This document shows, piece by piece, positions 56,192 to 63,224 of a stretch of 64,000 nucleotides of DNA. Numbering within the stretch: position 1 is the stretch's first letter; the number at the start of each line of letters is the position of its first letter. Made by a program: the position numbers and the translations under genes. Origin of the DNA: Paenibacillus wynnii (GTDB lineage: Bacteria; Bacillota; Bacilli; Paenibacillales; Paenibacillaceae); contig NZ_JAUSTK010000002.1 of assembly GCF_030812855.1 (NCBI RefSeq), forward strand, positions 248,001 to 312,000, in the 5' to 3' direction. The notes under the pieces were generated by a model. The model was not told the DNA's origin. It ran no database searches and saw only the letters and a program-made list of their open reading frames with translations.

Positions 56192-57421
56192 TCAGGCTTT
56201 ACCTCCCCTAACAAGCACAGTATGAGCCATGAATGCACAAAGACTTGCAGAGGCAATGACGACAGCCATCGGAAGTGCCGTTTCTCCGCCGCCCAGACCC
56301 ACTAACGGAGCCACGCCGCCTCCCAGCAGCAGCGGTATTAATCCAAGGAGCGCCGATGCACTGCCTGCGGTTTCCCCTTGATCCTGCATCGCCAGTGAGA
56401 ATGTGGTTGCAGATACTATCCCCACACTGGCGACCACAGCGAACAGACAGATTAGTGTAGGGACGAGTCCACCTCCAGCCAATACTGTAGCCAACAGTAG
56501 CAAGCCACCAAGCGTAGCGAGGAGAATCCCGGCAAACAGCAGTCTGCGTTCCCCCACCCTTCCTGACAACCTGCCAGCTATCTGCCCGGTTATAATAATG
56601 CCTAGCCCGTTTATAGCGAAAATTAAGCTGTACATTTGCGGAGAGACTCCAAAAATATTTTGCAGAACGAATGAAGACCCTGAGATATAAGCGAACATAG
56701 CCGCCATGACAAAGCCCTGCGATAAAGCGTAACCCATGAATTTAGCATTTCCCAGCAAAGAACGGAAGGTAAGCAAAGTACCCTTTAACCCGCTTCTAGA
56801 ACGTCGCTCCTTCGGCAAAGTCTCCGGTAATCTTAGAAGGATTGTTGCAAAAAAGAGCAGTCCAGCCGCAAACAGTACTATGAACACACCCTGCCATGTT
56901 GTCACCCTCAGCAGTTGTCCACCCAGGACCGGGGCGACTATAGGACCTAGCCCGTTCACAATCATCAGGAGTGAGAAGAATCTTGTCAGTTCAGAACCGG
57001 AATACAAATCCCGAACCGCCGCCCGTGAAATAACCACCCCTACTGAACCTGCCAAGCCCTGAATGAGTCGCAAAGTTATCAGCAGCCCGATAGAGGGGGC
57101 AAAAGCGCAAAGCAGCGAAGAAACGGCGTAGATCATCATCCCTATGAGCAGCGGCCGCCGACGTCCATATACATCACTGAGAGGGCCTGCCACCAGCTGG
57201 CCGAGAGCCAATCCAAGTAAAAAGAAGGTCAAGCTAAGCTGTACCAAGGCCGCTGTTGTACCGAAATAGGTGCTCAGAGCAGGGAGTGCCGGCAAGTACA
57301 TATCAATAGACAAGGGACCTATCGTTGCGATGCCGCCCAGAATCACTGCCAGCTGCAGTCTCTGCTTCCGTGAAGAAACGATTGATGCTGCAGCATTATT
57401 TTCCTTTAAACTATTAATCAT
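56192..57421 (-). CDS. Bcr/CflA-type multidrug efflux MFS transporter
   Basis: A 409-residue protein with twelve predicted helices. IGPLSIDMYLPALPAL in helix 1 and GQLVAGPLSDVYGRRRPLL are the family signatures (sulfonamide/bicyclomycin resistance group). GLAGSVGVVISRAAVRDL carries the efflux motif C region. Likely a proton-coupled drug exporter; the substrate is unknown. It is cotranscribed with the EamA gene. Confidence 0.9.
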   Translation of the reverse strand: MINSLKENNAAASIVSSRKQRLQLAVILGGIATIGPLSIDMYLPALPALSTYFGTTAALVQLSLTFFLLGLALGQLVAGPLSDVYGRRRPLLIGMMIYAVSSLLCAFAPSIGLLITLRLIQGLAGSVGVVISRAAVRDLYSGSELTRFFSLLMIVNGLGPIVAPVLGGQLLRVTTWQGVFIVLFAAGLLFFATILLRLPETLPKERRSRSGLKGTLLTFRSLLGNAKFMGYALSQGFVMAAMFAYISGSSFVLQNIFGVSPQMYSLIFAINGLGIIITGQIAGRLSGRVGERRLLFAGILLATLGGLLLLATVLAGGGLVPTLICLFAVVASVGIVSATTFSLAMQDQGETAGSASALLGLIPLLLGGGVAPLVGLGGGETALPMAVVIASASLCAFMAHTVLVRGGKA

Positions 57422-57538
57422 ATAAGTCAGGTCAACCTTTCCAAAGCAACCTTACGGCCTTTTTTTGTATTCCTCATACTACCTGAAAGGGGCGGAAAAA
57501 TTCAATCCTTTTATATCCAAAGTCAGGAGCTCAAAGCC

Positions 57539-58540
57539 CTAAATCACGGTATTCTGGATGCATTGCCGTTCGGGATTCCAGCGCCACTTTGGTGAATATC
57601 CTTGAAGATGTACTCCGCCATACCATTCATCGATCCCTTTTGTGGAGATCCAATCCTCTTCGCCTGTCAGTACCCTCTTTCCCAGCTCTGTTAATACAAT
57701 ATTACCGTCAGGAAATGGGATCGATCCCGGTTTAAGCGTAGGAAATCCCCTCTTTTCACCGATTTGCAGCAATGGATGTGGAGCCTGCAATATTTTTCTC
57801 AAATAATAAGCATATTCCAAATCGCCCATCCCTAAAGTATGAAGAGTACTACCCACATCTGAGAACAACTCGTATGCTGTATTCATTCCAGCATGAATCC
57901 TTGCAAGCGTAGTGTGTTCTACGATACCTAGTCCATTAAATGTAGAAGGAAACCGTGATAAATGCACCTTGAACGCCTCATGTGCAAATGGCAGGGCCGA
58001 GGTATCTTCATCCAACCAATTCTGTAGCAGCTGCGGATTCGGAGAAGTATAGGCCTCCCATAAGGCCGTGCCCAGCTTCAATTCATGTTCACCAATCGGT
58101 TTCCAAGTTCCATATAATTGGCCCAGCTGCTCCACGGTTAATTGCCCTAATCCCATAAATCTTTCAATTCCCGGATACTCACCAATGCACAACAGGCTTA
58201 GCTTCGTTTTCGGTAAATGAAGTCTGCTGAGCCGGTGCAGCAAATTGCATAACATCGTCTGGTCAAATAAATCATGCTCGAACCATAATACTATATCCTC
58301 ATGCGGATGACAGTCCGCCAGAGCCTTTTCCTGAGCCTCGCTGATCTGTATATAATCCAACCTGGGAATTCCCATCGTATGCTCCAAATAAGCTGCCCGA
58401 ACAGAACGGTTATCCAAACCTTCCGGATCTGAAAACACAGGGCCGTGGGGGTAAACTTCCCTCCATACCAAAATATCATCCTGAACAATACCTTGCCGTA
58501 GCTTATTCGCTACCGAATCTCCATTAACGATATGCAGCAT
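57539..58540 (-). CDS. DUF1835/DUF3658 protein
   Basis: The product has 333 residues from ATG 58540, which follows GAGGAGG. MLHIVNGDSVANKLR, ILVWREVYPHGPVF and VLWFEHDLFDQTML are characteristic of DUF1835. The C-terminal half is a winged-helix-like DUF3658 region. Function unknown. It is divergent from the XRE regulator gene. Confidence 0.85.
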   Translation of the reverse strand: MLHIVNGDSVANKLRQGIVQDDILVWREVYPHGPVFSDPEGLDNRSVRAAYLEHTMGIPRLDYIQISEAQEKALADCHPHEDIVLWFEHDLFDQTMLCNLLHRLSRLHLPKTKLSLLCIGEYPGIERFMGLGQLTVEQLGQLYGTWKPIGEHELKLGTALWEAYTSPNPQLLQNWLDEDTSALPFAHEAFKVHLSRFPSTFNGLGIVEHTTLARIHAGMNTAYELFSDVGSTLHTLGMGDLEYAYYLRKILQAPHPLLQIGEKRGFPTLKPGSIPFPDGNIVLTELGKRVLTGEEDWISTKGIDEWYGGVHLQGYSPKWRWNPERQCIQNTVI

Positions 58541-58681
58541 GGTTTTCCTCCTCAATTGATGGTTGTGAACATAGAAGATAAGCTGATGCCACGCAGATGC
58601 AACCGTAGGTTGACAATTTGTTAACTCGACTTGATAGTCATGAATACCTCTTCACGATATGATAAACATGAGGTGATAACA

Positions 58682-59470
58682 ATGGAATTTTCGGAAAAAA
58701 TGCAACAATTAAGAAAACAGAGGGGCATGTCGCAAGAGAAGCTGGCAGAGATCATCGGGGTTTCTAGGCAAGCCGTTTCCAAATGGGAATCGGGGCAATC
58801 GTATCCTGAAATGGATAAAATGCTATCCTTAAGCGAGCTGTTTAACGTTAGCGTGGATAGTCTGGTAAAGGATGCCCCGAATAATCCCCCTCCTATGGAG
58901 ATTACCCATATCAGTAAACCGGCAATTGATCGGAGATTTATGTATCACTATGAATACAAAAGCAAGAAAACTTGGTTCGGAGTTCCACTGGTCCATGTAA
59001 ACATTGGACGTGGAGTATACGTTGCCAAGGGAATTATTGCAGTTGGTAATATAGCTATAGGCGGTCTGTCCATAGGTATCATTACCTTGGGAGGCCTATG
59101 CCTAGGTGCACTTTCTTTGGGTCTCTTTAGTTTTGCAGGACTGGCGATAGGATTACTTCTATCTATGGGAGGGCTGGCGGTGGGCGCTATAGCCGTCGGT
59201 GGTTTGGCTGTGGGAATCTTTGCGGTCGGCGGTTTGTCTGTTGGAATGTTCTCTATAGGCGGTTGTGCTATTGCTTCACATATAGCCATTGGGGGATATG
59301 CAAGCGGACATATTGCGATTGGTGATTCCGTGCATGGTGCTTATACCTTGGCGATTCAAGACAATGATTTCAGCAGCATCAAGGCAGAACAGGTGGAACG
59401 CTTAATCCGTCAAGAATATCCTCATCTTTGGAATTCAATAACCGCTCGGATTGTTTCCCTATTCAATTGA
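58682..59470 (+). CDS. XRE-family regulator fused to a glycine-periodic membrane-like domain
   Basis: The product has 262 residues from ATG 58682, which follows GAGGTG. Residues 5-60 are an XRE helix-turn-helix (MSQEKLAEIIGVSRQAVSKW). From about residue 115 to 220 glycine recurs about every five residues (GLAVG, AIAVG, GLAVG, IFAVG, GLSVG, MFSIG). This gives a hydrophobic repeat that could form a beta-helix or packed membrane segments. The architecture recurs in Firmicute HTH proteins of unknown function. Confidence 0.85.
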   Translation: MEFSEKMQQLRKQRGMSQEKLAEIIGVSRQAVSKWESGQSYPEMDKMLSLSELFNVSVDSLVKDAPNNPPPMEITHISKPAIDRRFMYHYEYKSKKTWFGVPLVHVNIGRGVYVAKGIIAVGNIAIGGLSIGIITLGGLCLGALSLGLFSFAGLAIGLLLSMGGLAVGAIAVGGLAVGIFAVGGLSVGMFSIGGCAIASHIAIGGYASGHIAIGDSVHGAYTLAIQDNDFSSIKAEQVERLIRQEYPHLWNSITARIVSLFN

Positions 59471-59536
59471 GCTTTGCCTGAAATCATGCACAACAAAGTC
59501 AACTCCATAAACATTTTTTACCAGGTAAAAACCATG

Positions 59537-59745
59537 TTGTACCTTGTGTAGGATTTTAGGCGCAGACGGTGCTTCAGGAGCGGGATTGTTGTACTTTGTG
59601 CAGGATTTTAGGCGCAGACGGTGCTTCAGGAGCGGGATTGTTGTACTTTATGCAGGATTTCAGGCGCAGACGGTGCTTCAGAAGCGGAATTGTTGTACCT
59701 TGTGCAGGAATTTAGGTGTAAGAGATGCTTCAGGCGCAAAGGTTG
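59537..59745. repeat. 52-bp tandem array, four units
   Basis: TTGTACYTTGTGCAGGATTT-type units start at 59537, 59589, 59641 and 59693, the last degraded. On the minus strand the core is TGCACAAAGTACAA. With the palindrome ATGCGAA-TT-TTCGCAT at 59873-59888 and the terminator at 59912, this accounts for the gene-free stretch 59471-59993. Confidence 0.9.
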
Positions 59746-59911
59746 CCTCCGGAGGAGCATTGTGAACTTTGGAGTCAATTTCATAAACAGCTGTACATGT
59801 GGGTGGTTAGTGTAAAAACCTGCTGATTTCGGAACGTTATCCGTTGTTAATTACAGTTTTGTATGTGGAATTATGCGAATTTTCGCATTATGAAATTAAC
59901 TCCAACATACA

Positions 59912-59950
59912 GTAAAGCCCTCTGTTCCTATGCAGGAAAGAGGGCTTTAC
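59912..59950. terminator. Hairpin downstream of mhqD
   Basis: GTAAAGCCCTCTGTTCCT pairs with AGGAAAGAGGGCTTTAC (one unpaired base) around a four-base loop. Confidence 0.75.
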
Positions 59951-59993
59951 CCAGATTTGTCCGTTATTCATGTTCATCTATATAGACTTATTC

Positions 59994-60596
59994 TCACCGC
60001 TTTGACAGCCAGTCCCTTGCTGCTTCGGCTTCCTCCATACTAAGCCGATGGCCCTGATTACCCCAGTGCATGGTGACTGTTGCGCCAGCCTCTTGCAGCA
60101 GTTCTTCCAGTTCCCGAGTCTCCGCGGGGGGACAAATCGGATCATTGGTTCCTGCTCCGATGAAGACGGAAACTTCGTCTAATGAAGGAAGCGTAAGCCC
60201 CCGCAGCGGTACCATCGGGTGCAGCAGCACTGCGGATTGGAAGACGTCTTTATAATGAAATAGCAGGCTGCCGGCAATATTTGCACCATTAGAGTAGCCA
60301 ACTGCTACCAGATGGTTAGCATCGAACCCATATTGGGCTGCTGCTTTCTCCAGAAACTGTTTAGTTTCATGAGTTCGGAATATGAGATCAGCTTCATCGA
60401 ATACTCCTTCAGAGAGCCGTCGGAAGAAACGCGGCATGCCGTTCTCCAGCACATTGCCGCGAACACCCAGCACAGATGAACCCGGTGAGAGTAGATCAGC
60501 CAAGGGCAGCAGATCATTCTCATTGCCTCCGGTGCCGTGGAACAATACAAGCGTAGGTTTGCTGTCATCTGTACCCTTGCGGAATACATGATTCAT
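59994..60596 (-). CDS. mhqD: Carboxylesterase/hydrolase MhqD
   Basis: A 200-residue alpha/beta hydrolase. The oxyanion region is LVLFHGTGGNENDL, the nucleophile AVGYSNGANIA, the acid in GTNDPICPP and the histidine in GNQGHRLS. The order mhqP-mhqO-mhqD with a nearby MarR gene matches the Bacillus methylhydroquinone-resistance genes, so it likely processes ring-cleavage products or quinone adducts. It starts two bases after mhqO. Confidence 0.88.
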   Translation of the reverse strand: MNHVFRKGTDDSKPTLVLFHGTGGNENDLLPLADLLSPGSSVLGVRGNVLENGMPRFFRRLSEGVFDEADLIFRTHETKQFLEKAAAQYGFDANHLVAVGYSNGANIAGSLLFHYKDVFQSAVLLHPMVPLRGLTLPSLDEVSVFIGAGTNDPICPPAETRELEELLQEAGATVTMHWGNQGHRLSMEEAEAARDWLSKR

Positions 60597-60598
60597 CC

Positions 60599-61543
60599 TT
60601 ACTTCACCTCGATTTCACGAATTTCAAATGGACTCAGGTTCTCTTCAATCGTTGCACGGTGTGGCTCGAACCAAGCTGGAAGCATCAACTTTTGCCCCAG
60701 AGCATTCGTTTCCTCGTCACGGGCAAAACCCGGAGGATCGGTAGCAATCTCGAATAGAATTCCGCCTTCCTCGCGGAAGTAGATGGCGTTAAAGTACTGG
60801 CGATCCTGTACCGGTGTTGGCTGGTAACCGTGGCTTTGGACAAGACGGCCCCACTCCAGATGCTCGGAATCATCTTTTGCCCGCCAAGCTATATGGTGAA
60901 CTGTACCCGTGCCTCCTGCTCCCATCGGAACAGGCTCAGCCTTCAGATCAATGATGTTCCCCAAATCTGCGGTGGTTCTGAAACGGATATACCCATCCCC
61001 TTCAGCAATACGTTCCATTCCCAAAGTACGACCTAGGGTATCTGCCGTTTTCTCAGGGTTCGTGCTGTAGAGAACAGCGCCTCCGAAGCCTTTGATGGCA
61101 AGCTCTGCAGGAATTCCTGCAAAAGACCATGTACTAAGCGGGCCTGCCTCCCGTTCCACAAGCTCGATCCGCAATCCGTCATAATCGGCGAAGGAAAGGT
61201 AGTTTTCAGAGATACGGCTTACTTTGGTAACCGAAATCTTATAAGCGGCAAGACGCTGCTCCCAGAATTCGAGTGATCCCGCCGGGATCGCATAAGTCGT
61301 TACACCGACCTGCCCGCCGCCGATTCTTCCCTTACGACCCGTTGACCATGGGAAAAACGTAATGATCGTCCCCGGGGCGCCGCTTTCGTTCCCGAAATAC
61401 AGATGGTAGACCTCAGGTGCATCGAAGTTAATGGTTTTCTTTACCAACCGAAGCCCGAGAATCCCTGCGTAGAAATCAGCATTGCGCTGTGCGTCACCCA
61501 CGAAAGCTGTAATATGATGTATGCCTGCATTTTGAAGTGTCAT
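60599..61543 (-). CDS. mhqO: Ring-cleaving dioxygenase MhqO/MhqA type
   Basis: A 314-residue vicinal-oxygen-chelate protein with two glyoxalase-like halves. Metal ligands are seen as HHITAFVGDAQRNADFY, the histidine in TVHHIAWRAKDD and the glutamate in GILFEIATDPPGF. Members cleave hydroquinone-type rings and protect against quinones. AAGGGGG precedes the ATG. Confidence 0.9.
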   Translation of the reverse strand: MTLQNAGIHHITAFVGDAQRNADFYAGILGLRLVKKTINFDAPEVYHLYFGNESGAPGTIITFFPWSTGRKGRIGGGQVGVTTYAIPAGSLEFWEQRLAAYKISVTKVSRISENYLSFADYDGLRIELVEREAGPLSTWSFAGIPAELAIKGFGGAVLYSTNPEKTADTLGRTLGMERIAEGDGYIRFRTTADLGNIIDLKAEPVPMGAGGTGTVHHIAWRAKDDSEHLEWGRLVQSHGYQPTPVQDRQYFNAIYFREEGGILFEIATDPPGFARDEETNALGQKLMLPAWFEPHRATIEENLSPFEIREIEVK

Positions 61544-61560
61544 TAGTATAATCCCCCTTT

Positions 61561-61962
61561 TCAGTTAAAGAACAATGAGTCTAGTGAAATCGAGCCTGGA
61601 CCTATAAGCGCAACACCGGCAGCTACCACGAGCAGTGTCAATGGGAACTCAATGCCGTTTGAAGTGGACCAAAAACCGTTGGGAGCATGAACCTTAACAA
61701 TGGCACCGAGCATTGTAGCAATAATCAATATCGCTGCAACAGGAGTCAGCAGACCGGCCGCAAACAGCAATCCTCCAATAAGCTCCATCAACCCTGCCAG
61801 CACCGCCATAGTAACACCCGGTTTAATGCCGATAGACTCCATCCAGCCGCCGGTACCTTTTGGACCATAACCTCCGAACCATCCAAACAACTTTTGTGCA
61901 CCATGTCCTATGAAAGCAACCCCGATAACCAATCTTATCAATAACAATCCTACACTTACCAT
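61561..61962 (-). CDS. mhqP: DoxX-family membrane protein MhqP
   Basis: The product has 133 residues from ATG 61962, eight bases after GGAGAG; GTG 61971 is in frame but less likely. Four predicted helices; IGHGAQKLFGWFGGYGPKGT and GLMELIGGLLFAAGLLTP are typical of DoxX. First gene of the mhqPOD operon and probably helps quinone detoxification at the membrane. Confidence 0.87.
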   Translation of the reverse strand: MVSVGLLLIRLVIGVAFIGHGAQKLFGWFGGYGPKGTGGWMESIGIKPGVTMAVLAGLMELIGGLLFAAGLLTPVAAILIIATMLGAIVKVHAPNGFWSTSNGIEFPLTLLVVAAGVALIGPGSISLDSLFFN

Positions 61963-61993
61963 TTTTAACACTCTCCATTCTCTTTGTTTTTAT

Positions 61994-62011
61994 TATCTTA
62001 ACCTTAAGATA
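61994..62011. promoter_or_regulatory. MhqR operator upstream of mhqP
   Basis: TATCTTAA-CC-TTAAGATA is a perfect 8-2-8 palindrome 32 bp upstream of the mhqP start. A near-identical site precedes mhqR. Confidence 0.8.
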
Positions 62012-62039
62012 TTTGATAAAAAAATTTGTATTCTTAAAA

Positions 62040-62054
62040 GCCTCAGCTGGAGGC
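62040..62054 (-). terminator. Short terminator after mhqR
   Basis: On the minus strand GCCTC, loop CAGCT, GAGGC is followed by TTTTAAG, separating mhqR from mhqP. Confidence 0.6.
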
Positions 62055-62073
62055 GTGAGTCTTGGTAGCTACT

Positions 62074-62550
62074 CTAGACGCCTTTACCCAGCTTCTTCAA
62101 AAAATCTATGGCCTGATCCTTCTCTCCGGTATTCAACCCGCCCATAAGAGCATGGATGGAAGAGACGTGAAGAGGAAATATAGTATCAAAAAGCTCCCGC
62201 CCTGCCTCAGTGATCTCCGCATACGTAACTCGGCGATCTTCACTGCTGGGAACGCGCTTCATGAATCCCTTGTTCTCCAGTTTATCAATATTGTACGTAA
62301 TGCTTCCGCTTGTGACTAGAATCTTCTCTCCAATCTGCTGCAGAGGAATTCGGTTGCGGTGATACAGCACTTCCAGCACCATAAATTCAGCGGATGACAG
62401 CCCGTAGCTCTTCATATCCTTTACGGCCTGATCCATTAAGCTCCTGTAAGCTTTCGACAAGACTACGAACAATTTCAGTGAGGATGCCTGATCCTTATCA
62501 CACACGAAGTTGTTCTTGCTCTCTTGCTCCAACCCTTCGAGTTCGCTCAT
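62074..62550 (-). CDS. mhqR: MarR-family quinone-responsive repressor MhqR
   Basis: The product has 158 residues. SLKLFVVLSKAYRSLMDQAV is the dimer helix. LSSAEFMVLEVLYH and LVTSGSITYNIDKLENKGF form the winged helix, and SEDRRVTYAEITEAG the wing. One cysteine near residue 17 could react with quinones, although B. subtilis MhqR responds without a thiol switch. Two matching operators, before its own gene and before mhqP, imply autorepression and control of mhqPOD. Confidence 0.88.
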   Translation of the reverse strand: MSELEGLEQESKNNFVCDKDQASSLKLFVVLSKAYRSLMDQAVKDMKSYGLSSAEFMVLEVLYHRNRIPLQQIGEKILVTSGSITYNIDKLENKGFMKRVPSSEDRRVTYAEITEAGRELFDTIFPLHVSSIHALMGGLNTGEKDQAIDFLKKLGKGV

Positions 62551-62601
62551 TATTCCACCCCCTTATCTTATAAGTTCAAGTATAAATACCTGTTGTTCAT
62601 T

Positions 62602-62634
62602 TATCTTTAAGATTAATATCTTTAACTTAAGATA
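62602..62634. promoter_or_regulatory. MhqR operators upstream of mhqR
   Basis: TATCTTTAACTTAAGATA at 62617-62634 matches the mhqP operator at 16 of 18 positions. A second shorter dyad, ATCTT-T-AAGAT, lies at 62603-62613, and a half site TATCTTA is near 62564. Confidence 0.75.
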
Positions 62635-62711
62635 AATATATCCTGTATAAAAGGTTTTGTCAACAGCTTTACGTAACAAGAATTGCCTAAGTTTGACCTA
62701 GCCTCTAAATC

Positions 62712-62756
62712 GGCGTATCCTTTTTCTTGCGAACACGTTCAGGATACCCCTTTTTT
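62712..62756 (+). terminator. Orphan plus-strand terminator
   Basis: GTATCCT pairs with AGGATAC, then CCCTTTTTT. There is no plus-strand gene upstream in this stretch. Confidence 0.5.
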
Positions 62757-62769
62757 AGGGTTCAAAACC

Positions 62770-63085
62770 AAAACTAGTGGTTGACGAAATACCCTACACC
62801 ATGGGGCAGAGGATGAAGATTGCTAACTATTGTCACTGCACGCCTCTATGCGGACTGTATAGCCTCTATTTCAGTCTAAAAGGGTCATGCGAATTCCAAG
62901 CGGACTCAGGAGACGCTATTCAATCAAAAACAACCTTTTTGGGGCAGAAAAGGGCTCAACAGCGTCCCTTGTGTCCGTAAAAATCCTTAATCATCTTGTT
63001 TATCTAAAATAAGGTCATCTCTGTCCGTTTACGCACAGGTTCTCTCTTTTAGGTTCGTCAAGTCTCTTGGTCAACCACTAATTTT
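62770..63085. repeat. Element with TAGTGGTTGAC inverted ends enclosing an 80-bp GCGGACTC hairpin
   Basis: TAGTGGTTGAC (62775-62785) and GTCAACCACTA (63070-63080) are perfect inverted ends, extended to 19 bp with two mismatches. Inside, 62900-62979 is the 80-bp element; GACGCT on the left pairs with AGCGTC on the right. No transposase or other gene is seen. With the terminator above it this explains the gene-free stretch 62551-63224. Confidence 0.65.
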
Positions 63086-63224
63086 GGGATAGAGTCTTTT
63101 TTAGAAGAAATTATTCCTTCGCTACATAAAAGAAGAGACATCTACGTGCCTATCACTGACGGCTGCCCTTCTCGAATAACAGAGGATATCGTAAAAAGTA
63201 TACATTTTCAAAGGAGGCCGCAGA

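Noticed and set aside
59544..59815. Cysteine-rich small ORFs over the 52-bp array
   Set aside because: Open only because of the repeat; no start signals.
62777..62980. 67-codon frame inside the TAGTGGTTGAC element
   Set aside because: No ribosome binding site, and the sequence is explained by the 80-bp element.
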